Origin: Blepharisma stoltei | Lineage: Eukaryota; Ciliophora; Heterotrichea; Heterotrichida; Blepharismidae | Assembly (NCBI GenBank): GCA_914767885.1 | Contig: CAJZBQ010000037.1 | Span: forward strand, 310,001-374,000 | Length of the DNA: 64,000 nucleotides | Direction of reading: 5' to 3' | In this document: piece by piece, positions 1 to 9,550 of the stretch | Position numbering within the stretch: the stretch's first letter is position 1 | How the letters are laid out: the number at the start of each line of letters is the position of its first letter | Notes under the pieces: generated by a model | Database searches by the model: none | Told to the model about the DNA's origin: nothing | Seen by the model: the letters and a program-made list of their open reading frames with translations, nothing else | Program-made: the position numbers and the translations under genes

Positions 1-1169
1 CCTGATGCGATTTCTTGTTTGCAGATATCAGGAGTTGTGATAGGAGTAAACCCTTTTTTGACTACGTTTTGCATTGCCCAGTTTATGAGTCCAAGCTCGA
101 TCAGTGCAGCTTCGTTTTTTAAATACACGAATTTTGAGTTAGTGATTTTGGCTGCTGAGTCAAAGTCAAATAAATTGTGGAGAGCGCCTAGTTCTAGATG
201 GTCCTTTATTTTGAAGTCAAACTTGGGGATTTTGCCATGAAGAGCAAGCTGGTGAGGCTGGTCTCCAATTGGGACATCTGGGTGGGTTAAGTTTGGGATC
301 TTTAGGGCTTCTTCCATTAATTCATTTTCAAGCTTTTCTAACTTCTTCAATTAATAAAAGAAATTCTATGTTTTTTGCAATAAAAGTTTAATTGATATTT
401 GAAAAAAAAAATTAAAATAGCTAAAATTATTTTATTTAAAGTCATGCATTCATATAAGGAGTAAATTGGCTTCTTGGGTTGCGACTTCTTGCTTATGAAC
501 CCTTGCAAGCTTTTTGTGTTCTGCTTTTTCATCTTCTGATAAAGGTTTCCTGTGTTAAATTTACTTTTCTGAGTGCAAATTTCGCTTTTTTCTAATTCCC
601 TCCCCATTAAATTAGAACAAAACATAGGCTAAATTTAGGTTTTGGATACTTTGACCTCTTTTAAATTGGAGCAGTTTGTTCTAATAGGAAAATTTCATTG
701 GTTAAAATACGAAATTGTTACAAATTAGTTTCGGCCTAATTAATTGGAAAAAGCGCAAGTAGAATGCTATATAAACAGTTTTCACGCTGAATCAATTAAT
801 TTTTTGATTTAATTCTTGATAAAACAAATTAAAATTTTAAAATATTGCATTCAATTATTTTTAAAAATTTTTTAAAAAACCCTAAAATTAAAACAGGATT
901 TTTTCCCGATTTATAAGGGAAGTAAGCATTTCAAGATCATGCAATTGAGTTTTGTATAGTTCCCATAAGTCAACAGTCCTCTGAGCATTGGCATTTGCAG
1001 AACGATTTTTGATATTTTGGATGTGATACGGAAGAATTTCTTTGAGGTTCTTAAAGTCAAATTTTATTGACCCATATCTGAGTTTAGAGGCTACTTGAGA
1101 AAAATGTCTCATCATTTTATCTATAATAATTTGTGATGAATAAGCTAATATATAATCAGTTTTTTCCAT
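1..1169 (-). CDS. Seryl-tRNA synthetase, organellar type (5' part, runs off left edge)
   Basis: Charges tRNA-Ser with serine. The N-terminal coiled-coil arm (FDFKNLKEILP..., then EKKPLSEDEKAEHKK) is followed by the SerRS signature KIPNLTHPDVPIGD and by DHLELG...LFDFDSAAKI, i.e. the start of the class II core; the rest lies left of the window. The reading frame needs removal of two IESs (593-913 and 339-461) and one 15-nt intron (550-564). Joined, the arm reads LTSLRKKRNLHSEKK and EANLEKLENELMEEA. The first ATG is at 1169; a second at residue 19-20 (MMRHFSQVASKLRYG) would give a basic, Ser-rich presequence, so a mitochondrial location is inferred. A separate cytosolic-type SerRS sits at 56828. 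Upstream gap to the transportin gene is only 81 bp. Confidence 0.88.
339..461. other. IES, 123 bp, unique
   Basis: AT-rich insert in the SerRS arm. TA at 339-340 and 462-463. Removal fuses GCC AAT TTA with GAA AAG CTT in frame and deletes an in-frame TAA. The right end (in gene direction) begins TTACTCC, like the larger MITE ends. Other TA pairs in the region were tested and break the frame. Confidence 0.7.
593..913. mobile_element. IES, MITE family C, 321 bp, in SerRS
   Basis: Bounded by TA at 593 and 914. The left end TAATTCCCTCCCC is followed by ATTAAATTAGAACAAAA, and the right end (reverse) reads TTATAAATCGGG then AAAAATCCTGTTTTAAT: the same TTTAAATTGGAAC-type termini as elements at 29225, 59555 and 62422. 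Removal restores CTT AGA AAA AAG CGA (LRKKR) in the SerRS arm. Confidence 0.85.
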
Positions 1170-1250
1170 TTATATATAATTCTTATTTATTTATTAGGAA
1201 ATATCAATGTCTGAATTAGCCTGTCTCATTATAATTCATATTAATTAACT

Positions 1251-4200
1251 TTATCTTGTCCTAAGAGCTCTCTGCTTGGCCCTGTTGTGTAATTTATGCA
1301 GCCAATCATTAACATACTGTGAGTCAGCACTTTGTTGGACAAATTTTTGTTTCTCAGACTCGGTCAAGCAGTCATGCGGAACTCCCACCAAAGCTTCTTT
1401 CAGCCATTCAGATGCCTCAAAAATAGTCAAAATCTTATAACAGAGATCAGAAATGCAGTCATAAATTTCTGATGGCATGACTTGGATTATAGCACCTATC
1501 AATTTCCTCAGAATTTCTCCATAATGTACCAGACAAATCTCTTCGACTTCTGGTATATACCTATAATGTTTTTCATCAGCCAAATCAGCCAAAACTTCAA
1601 GAAATCCGTATAAGCATTTTGCAGCTTCCCCATGTTGGAGACCGATTCCAATTTTAGCAGTATTAATAATATTCTGAAAAGATGGGGAGTTTATAGTAGA
1701 GTGGGTGCAATAATTCAGATATCTGATGACCATGCCAAAGAAATCTTCTGTCAATTCAGGGCTGTTTACCATTGCTTCGTATGAATTTATTCTAGCAAGG
1801 GCTGACTGTGAAAGGGTATTGAAAACTTGGCTTAATAGCTCATTATACTCTTGCTTACCTCCGAAAATTCTTACGAGATTTTCAGTCATATATAAATATG
1901 ATGAATGCCCGTATGTTTGAAAGAGGCTGGAAATGATTGGTAAGAAGTCAGATAAAAATTCGCCGAAGCTTTCTTTTAGCTTTTTCATTGAGTGTTTGAT
2001 GATTCGGCATATCCTTTCTATTGCGTCTGGGCTGTTTTGGAAAACTTCAATTAAGCGTTTGAGAACTGGCCACATTTCTTTGAAGAAAATGTATAAGGTT
2101 TTTATTAACTCCTTCCGAGAAAAACTTTTAAAAGTCACTGGAGGGAATTTATTTTAATTGATTTTTTTTAGAAATCTTAAATAAGGTAATCTATAAAATT
2201 TATGCTTTAGAGTGCAAACTTTTAAATTTACTAGGATTAGCAGAGATTTAATAATAATCGTCATTACTTGTATTCAAATTATTTTTAATAAAAATTGCTC
2301 TATTAATTTTTTCGCTCATGGAGCAGGGTAAATGCCACAATAATATTATAAGTCAATATCATAATTAATAAAAAAATCGGCCTCTAATCTATTTAGACTA
2401 ATATTGATTTATCCTAACATATATAGACTCCTTCTTTGCTTACTTCGCTGCTCGCAGATGATTTTAGTATAATAGCTAGCTTATCACAATTTTCATTAAA
2501 CACTTCTTCATTTGGTTGTTCTTGCTGGGTAATATTCTTTAATTCAGTCGCATAGTAACTGCACAATTCAAGGATTTTTGTATGGTCTTCACATCTTCAA
2601 ACTACTGATGAAACTCCTTCTAATATTTTTTCTTGTGAAAAATCTGGCATCTTATGAGAAGCTGTATGAAGCTGTAACAACGAATCGACATGTTGAACAA
2701 GCAAATAAGAATTATCTTGGCAAATTGCTTGAAACGCAGCTGCAGAGTCATGGTGGGTACCAGGCTGAGTCATGCAATTAGCCAAATAAGTCATAATTGT
2801 CGACAAAGAATCCTGTAAAATTCTCAAAGAAGCAGAACTCAGCATCTTACAAATAGTCAGATTTAGCTGCAGAATCGGCCACACCTGCCTAGTCAGCAAA
2901 ATAATTGGCTGCTGCAGGGCTCCTGCATTATCTTCTGGCAATATTTCACTTAAAGCTTGCAAACAGACAGCAATAGCTTCAATTTGACAGTATTTTTCCC
3001 TTTCGCTTTCATTGTAATTTTCTGAAAAAATTTGTTGTAAATTCTCATGCAAAATTTGAACAGTTTTGGCTTCACCAAGAACTATTGAAATGTCTTGGAT
3101 TGCCCCAGACAAATGATATCTTTTATCATCAATCTCATCATCTAATTTTTTGCCTGGAATAATTGAATAAAGTAGCTGATAATTTAAATATGCGTTCGAA
3201 GGAAATCGGCATAGTAGATCTCAAAGCACTGAGATTTCATATTTAAATTATATCTAGTAAGGTTTTGCAAGCTCAAAAAAGGATAGCTATGGTAGGTAAG
3301 TAACTCTAGCATTTTATTGAGCCTAGCAATAGTCCACTTTCAGGGTTGGATTTTATATCAAGGGGAACGAAACTCGGAGGAAAGGTGATGCCCAGCAAGG
3401 TCTATAGGTATTGCCTAGACCAAATGGGCAAATTCTCCAGCATGAGACCTGAAAATCCATTTTCGGATTTTTTGCGTTTAAGAAGTCCAAAGACTATCCA
3501 CTCAACTCTGAAAGGAGGAGACACCGTCATCCCTGGTGGAAGGCACAGTCTCAAAGCGGTCGGATCTCTCATGGACATCCTCAGTGACTTCGATAAAACT
3601 AGGCTATTACCATCTGCTAATTTAAGTTCAGGTTCAAGAATAAAGCAGCTCTGCGTCCAGCTTGCATTGAAGAATACAAATCTGTAAAATTCTCATCATA
3701 AACGGAGCTAAAGTCTCCTTTTTTACACTTTGTTCTTCTACATTTAGCGCTCGTCTGAAATTTCTGCACAACTTATGCCAAAAATTAGTCACATCTTTAA
3801 TCCCTTCATAAGACTCAACCCTAAGCATTTCAATCAGAATTTGTAATAGTTCATCTGATTGTCCTCTAATAATTAGCAATATATGTGTGTTCCCTAGCGT
3901 TGTAAAAATTTTGATATACCCTTCAACAGCTTCTGTATCTTTAAACCTTATCGCTTCTAAAGCTTTTTCTCTTACTCCCCCCCCCTCCGTGAGTGAACAA
4001 AACCATTAGAAAAATCGCTATTTTTTGCCCAAAAACCCACCCTCCGTGAGTGAACAAAAAATTTTTTATGGAAAAAAATTTTGATATATAAGTGATAATT
4101 AGTATAATGAAATCTAGAGCTAATTCTGTTTAATTTTAAACAAATTGCTTTTTAAAACATAAATTTTATAAATTAAATTAATATTTGCTCTCCAATTTTT

Positions 4201-5287
4201 GCAAATTAGGATTTTTTTTAAATTTCGAAAAAAACAATTTTTCTATAAATTTTTATATATAAATTTTTTTTAAAAAAAAAAATTAAACCCCTCCGTGAGT
4301 GAACAAAAATATTTTGTTCACTCACGGAGGGGGGGAGTTAATAAAAGTACCTGGTTCACTATAAGTGTAATAGTGTCTTGATATTTAGTAAAATCTTCAG
4401 TGGCTCTGATAAGTTCACAAATAATTCCAGCTGCAGTTTGAAAGTGTACTGGCGAGTTTAATGCTCCAAAGCACATCGGTAAAAGCTGACTTTTTGGCAG
4501 CTCATTAACTACATTTGGCTCAAGACCTAGCTGTAGCCACTCTAAAAATGTTTCCAGTATGGAAACTAAAAACTCATTCGGCATGGACTGTAAAAATACC
4601 AGCACGTCACTTGAGTTCCTTATAAGTAAATTTTTTATATAGAAATTTCCCATAGATGGCGCTGTTTGCCCTTGATTTGCCCACTGGGGAAATTTTTTGG
4701 TTCGACCAGTACCATATGGTTTGGTCAAACCAAAAAATTTTCCTCATGGGCAAATCAAGGGCAAACAGCGCCATCTATGGGAAATTTCTATACTTAATAA
4801 TCGTGTCTTGGTCAGCTACTATTGTTTCATCACTACTCACTTCAGCCATACACTTCAGAATTTCAAGCATCAGTCCTGGCTTGTCTCGAAAAGCTGCATA
4901 AAGCTCAGCGAACATGGCAGGACCCCATGTGTCTACTAAGTGTAAGCCTAAAATTCCTACACACAAGGCAAGCTGCCGCATCACACGGGTATTGTCCACG
5001 AACCTTGTGCAGAGACTGAGCAGGTTAATTTTGAAGCTGGCAAGGTCTGTGTTTTTCAGCTCTTCGAAGTCAAAGGAAAGCTTTGTTTTTAGCGTTTGGG
5101 CGCTAAAGATATAGGCTGGCTCAGATAAATTTTCTTGAAGTAAAAGTTGGCCGATTATTCCCCAGGCAACTGTGGCTTTTTGAAATGATTTGAGCCATAA
5201 ATCAAGTTCTTTGTAGTTTGGAAGTGGGTTTTGGCCATACATGGAGTCAATTGCTTTCAGAACATTTTCCGCGATAAACTCATCCAT
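1251..5287 (-). CDS. Transportin-3 / importin-13 family nuclear import receptor
   Basis: Karyopherin-beta that carries SR-type and other cargo into the nucleus with Ran. After removing four IESs the protein is 924 aa, matching the usual length of about 920. N-terminus MDEFIAENVLKAIDSMYG, then FQKATVAWGIIGQLL and IFSAQTLKTKLSFDFEEL are the family's first HEAT repeats; the C-terminal half contains EVFQNSPDAIERICRIIKHS and SYLYMTENLVRIFGG, which follow TNPO3 closely. Exons: 5287-4791, 4639-4339, 3972-3641, 3167-2422, 2149-1251. TGA is read as Trp at SVVWRCED. Four inserts of four different classes make this the most interrupted gene in the window; the total joined length is a multiple of three, which supports every boundary. 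Confidence 0.92.
2150..2421. other. IES, 272 bp, in transportin gene
   Basis: TA at 2150-2151 and 2422-2423. Removal fuses GGA GTC TAT with AAA TTC CCT CCA (GVYKFPPV), linking the central and C-terminal parts of the transportin and deleting a TAG. The left end TATTTTAATTGATTTTTTT and right end TATATATG show no long inverted repeat. Confidence 0.8.
3168..3640. mobile_element. SINE-like retroposon acting as IES, 473 bp
   Basis: Flanked by a 13-bp direct repeat GAATAAAGYAGCT (left copy T, right copy C at the variable base), the mark of target-primed insertion. The repeat contains a TA, and excision between the two TAs (3168, 3641) gives GAG CTG CTT TAT TCA ATT ATT CCA in frame (ELLYSIIP). The open frame at 3346-3687 inside it does not resemble any protein and is not called. 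Confidence 0.8.
3973..4338. mobile_element. IES, MITE family A, 366 bp, in transportin gene
   Basis: Left end TTACTCCCCCCCCTCCGTGAG, right end ...CTCACGGAGGGGGGGAGTTA; an extra internal CCCTCCGTGAGTGAACAAAA hairpin sits near the right end (4288-4334). TAs at 3973 and 4339. Removal fuses GTA CTT TTA TTA with AGA GAA AAA GCT (VLLLREKA). Confidence 0.9.
4640..4790. mobile_element. Hairpin IES, 151 bp, in transportin gene
   Basis: Near-perfect palindrome with arms of about 70 bp: TATAGAAATTTCCCATAG...CTATGGGAAATTTCTATA, including GGCGCTGTTTGCCCTTGATT and its complement. Removal restores ATT AAG TAT ATA AAA AAT (IKYIKN). A second copy of the same family and length lies at 61375. Confidence 0.9.
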
Positions 5288-5374
5288 TTTAACAATATAG
5301 ATTGGAATAAAGATAGGAAAATAGAAAAAATTATTGAGAGGATTTAAGGTATTTATTGAAGTAATTTAATACTG

Positions 5375-5594
5375 ATAAAATTATTTACAGTGGAGAGTCA
5401 GACTACCCTCTTATACCTGCAGCCAGAAGGAAGTCTGGGATCTTGAGAAAGAGAGAGTAGTGTCTGATGAGAGTGTCCTAGAGGTTTTACTTGGTCTCTG
5501 GAATGCAATGCCAGACTGACTGGTATAAAAAGCCGACATGGCAGGCTGGAGTTACTCAATAATAATATAAGATAAGTTAAAATAAAATTATTTA
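5375..5594. mobile_element. Short SINE-like retroposon, intergenic
   Basis: Body 5388-5581 between perfect 13-bp direct repeats ATAAAATTATTTA (5375-5387 and 5582-5594). The GC content is higher than in its surroundings. The 3' end ATAATATAAGATAAG is an A-rich simple tail nearly identical to that of the retroposon at 44186, suggesting the same machinery. Confidence 0.75.
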
Positions 5595-5823
5595 TTTAAA
5601 AATGGTAAGCTAAATTTTATGCGATATATGAAGCTAAAAGAGCATGGAGTTTTAAATAAAATGATATTGCATAGAATTTATATGTATATCATTAATAACT
5701 GCAATAAAAATAAGTTTTATTTAAGCAAACTTTAATAAACATATTCGAGTTATGAGATTTATAAATTAAAATCAAAAACGCGCTTTTTACCTTTTTAATT
5801 TTAAACCGAATATTCGAAATTAA

Positions 5824-6331
5824 AAATATGTGAAAGATTAAGATTAAAGAGTTTAAGGTTTTTCCAGATTTGATGTCTCTGCATGCTTTCGACTAACGGA
5901 TCCTGCTTGATGGGTAGCTCAGTTGCCTGAGTAATCACGAGTAATCTACTCCCGGGGCATGGGCTTGCACTATGCCCTTGAGTCTCGGCGAGTTAGAAAG
6001 ACCTCTCTTGTTTCACTTCTTACGGGTGGTATGGAGGAAGAGTTAGCCCGATGCTTGAGGAAGGGTGACACAAGGAAAAAAAAATCACGAACCTCAGAAA
6101 CCGATTGGGAAAAAACTGTGACTAAAAAAACATCCGAATAGCTGATACTTGGACTGGAATGGCCACTAGCTGACTCTTAAGGCTGCCCACCCCATAAGAC
6201 CTCTATGGTTAAGCTAAGGGTTAGGATTAAAGGGTCTGGACCTATAAAGTCATTTTGACGCCCAAAGTGGTGCGTCGTCGTCAAGGACATATTTTGTCGT
6301 CACCACCATATTAATATTAAATATGTGAAAG
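5824..6331. mobile_element. SINE-like retroposon, family 2, intergenic
   Basis: Flanked by 13-bp direct repeats AAATATGTGAAAG (5824-5836, 6319-6331). The body shares long stretches with the element at 42948 (CTGGAATGGCCACTAGCTGA, ...GACACAAGGAAAAAA..., CAAGGA-ATAT-TTGT-GTC..CCACC). Near its 5' end TAGCTCAGTTGC fits the pol III box A consensus; a clear box B was not found, so tRNA ancestry is only a hint. Confidence 0.75.
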
Positions 6332-6630
6332 GATTATGCAAGCTTGAATATTAGATTACAAAGCTCGCAATCCTTTCTGAGTTTTTTCAGACTTATAAGG
6401 TGCCAAGGCATCTAAGTCATTTGGTTTCTTCTCACCATCATTATTACCACATTCTACCAACTCTTATCTATAAATCTGTCTTTTTTATATGAACACTCCC
6501 TATTTGAATCATTATGGGAGAGTGCATAAACTCTGAGATCTTATTAACTTTCTGTTAAGATCAGAACATTATTATATCATCTCTTTAAGCAATGCATTTT
6601 AAGCCATTTCTATTAAATCATAAATATATT

Positions 6631-8032
6631 TTAAGTTTGTTTTATAAAAACCATCAAAACCATTTCATTGCTAACATAATAGCTCAACAAAGTACTCTCA
6701 TCTTGCAATTCTTTTCCTGCAAAAAACAGCCTCACATCTGAAGCCGAAATTCCTTCTTTCTTTGCATACTCTTCTTTTACCATGCTCACTTTATTTTTGC
6801 TTTCAATTTCAATTTCCACATCCTGAGCTTTCCCAGGTCTCCTAACTCCCCCTCTGTGAGCGAACACAAATATTTTGCTCGCTCACTGAGAGGGTTTTTT
6901 TGTTTTAAATTTTTTTTTTTCGAAATTAAAAAAATCCCAATTCGCAAAATTGCTTACTTACTTACTTACTTACTTACTTAGTTACATAGTCTTTAAGTTT
7001 GTCTAGTGCCCACACCCCTTAATAAAAAAGGGTCAAAGCGACAACTAGTGACGTCACCAAGCCATCTTGGAATTTTTTGGTCAGCCCACACCCAAGCCTT
7101 CTATAAGGCTAGTCGCTAGATAAATCGCCGCACATCTCACCCGGTGCGTTGCCGTCGCTCGCTCCGACTCAGCTCCTGCGCGTGTTCCGCCTAAGGGTCA
7201 TCCTCCCGTGGGGACGTGCTGAGAGATAAAACTCCGAGTGTCTTGAATGCACTGAGGAGCCGTGCCTTTGGTTATCCCCAAAGTTAAACGGCTGTTGCTG
7301 TGCAGAAGTTCTCAAGAGAAAACCCAACCCCATAAATAAAATTCCATGAGGAGAGAAAATTGGCAGAGCCAATTTCTCTCGAACCGAATGCCATTTTATT
7401 TATAATTCGCAAAATTGCAAAGCAAATATTTATTTAATTTGTAAAATTTATGTTTTAAAATGCAAGCTGTTTAAAATTAAGTATCAATTTATTTTTTCAT
7501 AAAAAATTTTGTTCGCTCGCGGAGTGTAGGATTTTTGGGCAAAAAACAGTGATTTTTTCAATGGTTTTGTTCTCTGACGGAGGGGAGTAAGTTTTAGCTT
7601 TAAAAGCTCATTTTCCGCTACTTTTGGCCTGCTTACTTTGTGCTTTTTTTCATTCACAAATGCCGTAGGGTCGTTAACAATAAATGGAGGAATTTCATAA
7701 ATATTCCCATTGGTGTCTTCACATACAGTAATGGAGCCCTCTCTAAGAGTAATATTAGCCATTTGTAGTAAAACAGCAGCGGTAGCGTGGTCAGCCTCAA
7801 CAGCACTTTTGATAGCTAGCCAAATGTGTCGTCTTCCGGTGGTTCGAGTCCTTCAGAATTCTTCTCGCTTTGCTTCAAGCTGTGGACGGGTTATTGAGGC
7901 TTTTCAAGCTATGGTTTTTTTAATTCCTTCACCAGAAGTTTGGTCTGGAATTTCTTGATAGTCTTTGCCTATACTGAATTTCGGACGAGTTACGGAATCG
8001 TCAGGTTCGCTCCTTGCACAGAAATTACCCAT
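6631..8032 (-). CDS. UBTD1/2-like ubiquitin-domain protein
   Basis: 218 aa after removing the 745-bp insert 6843-7587. N-terminal MGNFCARSEPDD resembles the MGN(C) start of UBTD proteins and could be myristoylated. The UBTD domain follows (KASITRPQLEAKREEFW, then IKSAVEADHATAAVLLQMAN and YEIPPF), and the C-terminus is a ubiquitin-like fold (VEIEIESKNKVSMVKEEYAK ... FFAGKELQDESTL). Two conserved Trp of the domain are encoded by TGA (IAWKAS and EEFWRT). The join AAA CTT AGG AGA CCT links the domains. In animals UBTD1/2 act with E2/E3 enzymes in ubiquitin signalling; the role here is inferred from the family. Confidence 0.88.
6843..7587. mobile_element. IES, MITE family A, 745 bp, with nested retroposon
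   Basis: Ends TAACTCCCCCTCTGTGAGCGAAC (left) and GACGGAGGGGAGTAAG (right) identify family A; TAs at 6843 and 7588. The extra length comes from a retroposon inserted into it (6939-7418). Without the nested body the element would be about 280 bp. Confidence 0.88.
6939..7418 (-). mobile_element. SINE-like retroposon nested in a MITE
   Basis: Perfect 15-bp target duplication AATTCGCAAAATTGC at 6939-6953 and 7404-7418. The body is the reverse complement of the element in the sirtuin gene (12926-13358), at high identity. Read on the minus strand it starts AAATAAAATGGCATTCGG and ends in a (TAAG)n tail, six or seven units here against three in the sirtuin copy. The frame MALPIFSPHGILF... inside is a property of the repeat, not a gene. 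Confidence 0.88.
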
Positions 8033-8195
8033 TTTATAAGATTTTTTATTAAGATAAGCGATGTAGGAAACTAAGCTGACAACAATTTTATGATTATTTA
8101 GTTTCTTTTTCAAATAGAGATATTATTAATAATTTTATTGAAAATTCTTTATGGTTTTTCTTATTTTGATTGAAAATATTTTTAATCTTAAAGTT

Positions 8196-8465
8196 TTATT
8201 GATTAGTCTGTTCCTTTGCCATTTCCTTTCTTATCCCGTATATTTTCTTCATCTGCTCTCTTACAGCTGGATCTGCGCTAATCTGATTCAGTTCTTTTTC
8301 AATTTCAATCATTTTTTGATCATGAATACTCCTTGAATATCGGTCAGCATTTTTAAAAGTCGCATATCCAAAGCCTATGCACGTAAGAAACATAAAGCCA
8401 ACTGCAAGAAATCTGGTATTATTGTTTGATAAAAGTTTGCTAGGAGGAAATGGAAGCCTTGGCAT
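8196..8465 (-). CDS. Small single-pass membrane protein, unknown
   Basis: 89 aa. A basic, Pro-rich N-terminus MPRLPFPPSKLLSNNN is followed by one hydrophobic segment (FLAVGFMFLTCIGFGYATF, about residues 19-37) and a charged, probably helical tail (KMIEIEKELNQISADPAVRE). The layout (short N-tail, one TM, soluble helix) is that of many small mitochondrial inner-membrane assembly factors, but I recognise no family. It faces the EF-hand gene head to head with 137 bp between the start codons. Confidence 0.65.
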   Translation of the reverse strand: MPRLPFPPSKLLSNNNTRFLAVGFMFLTCIGFGYATFKNADRYSRSIHDQKMIEIEKELNQISADPAVREQMKKIYGIRKEMAKEQTNQ

Positions 8466-8602
8466 TTATTTTTATTAATAAAGCATTTTTTATGTAAGCG
8501 TATTTCAATACTCCAAAAGATTTCAGATAATTTCCCTAATTCTTGTATAGCCTTTTCATTAAAGAAAATCCTGATTTTACTATTATATAGGTATTTTGAA
8601 TA

Positions 8603-9439
8603 ATGGGCTGTCATTTAGGAAGAGATGGCGATTATGCTGGTAAAGAAGAAGAAGAAATTATAAAAAGAGCTGAAGACACTTTAGGATTTACAAATTTAGA
8701 ATCAAAAGAGCTAGATCGAACTTTCCATCGATTTTCAACAGATTTTAAGATGACTGACAACCAATTTTTCACAAGCTTAGAAGACATAAACGTCGATACT
8801 AAGCCAATTAGAACCTATGATGCAGCCTCACCAATCTGCAAATTCTATGATGAATTTAAAGATGAAGAAAATTTTTTTCATGCACAAAGGCTTACATGTC
8901 TCGGCATTTTGCTAGGAAATGGAGCTGTTGCTGATAAAGCACTTGTGCTGTTTGAAAACTATGATATGGACACTTCTAAAAGTATCAGCCAACAAGAGTT
9001 TTTATGCCTTCTTAAAGATCTCGTCAATATAAGCTTAGTTTGGCTTCCTAAATATGCGATGGAATTATGCCAAGGGGATGAGAAAATGAAGCTTCAGCAA
9101 TATATAGAAAAATTAGCGAATATTAAAGATACGCTCGTCGTTTATCTTTCTCAGCGTGTTAATGAAATTGATGATGAGGAGCTATCGAAACCTTTGTTTT
9201 TGGTATCTTTTAAAGATGAAGAAGTCAAAAGCTTACTTCAGTCTCACAGCCTGAGGAAACTTGCATTGGAAAAATATAATGATTTAATAGCCCCAGCGAC
9301 ACTTGTGAGAGCTTATATGAGGGATGAGCATAAATTTAATGAGAGAATGAAAGATCCGCTGTTTAGAGATATGCTGGAAGACAAGCTAATTAGTGAAAAT
9401 ATGGGCGAACTTGAAAAAGAAGCTGAAAGAAAGAAATAA
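8603..9439 (+). CDS. EF-hand protein with MGC N-terminus
   Basis: 278 aa in one open frame. MGCHLG fits dual N-myristoylation/palmitoylation, so membrane attachment is likely. A single recognisable EF-hand lies near residues 117-133 (FENYDMDTSKSISQQEFLCLL, loop D-x-D-x-S-x-S-x-S-x-x-E). A second part is helical and charged. Probably a calcium sensor; no family assigned. No introns or IESs. Confidence 0.7.
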   Translation: MGCHLGRDGDYAGKEEEEIIKRAEDTLGFTNLESKELDRTFHRFSTDFKMTDNQFFTSLEDINVDTKPIRTYDAASPICKFYDEFKDEENFFHAQRLTCLGILLGNGAVADKALVLFENYDMDTSKSISQQEFLCLLKDLVNISLVWLPKYAMELCQGDEKMKLQQYIEKLANIKDTLVVYLSQRVNEIDDEELSKPLFLVSFKDEEVKSLLQSHSLRKLALEKYNDLIAPATLVRAYMRDEHKFNERMKDPLFRDMLEDKLISENMGELEKEAERKK

Positions 9440-9550
9440 TGTATAGGGTGTTAGGGTGTTAAATTGTGTCTTTGAAATATAATTTAAATAAAAATTAAAT
9501 TGGCTTGGCTTGATATCAAGGTGCTGCTTAACTTTATGAGATATAATTAA

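Noticed and set aside
19-240. Plus-strand open frame at the left edge
   Set aside because: Antisense shadow of the seryl-tRNA synthetase arm.
1726-2157. Plus-strand frames inside the transportin gene
   Set aside because: Antisense of a well-supported coding region.
4656-4939. Plus-strand open frames over the transportin hairpin
   Set aside because: They run through the palindrome and the antisense of transportin exons.
5905-5985. tRNA gene
   Set aside because: Only a box A-like motif is present; no acceptor or anticodon stem can be drawn, and the sequence lies in a retroposon.
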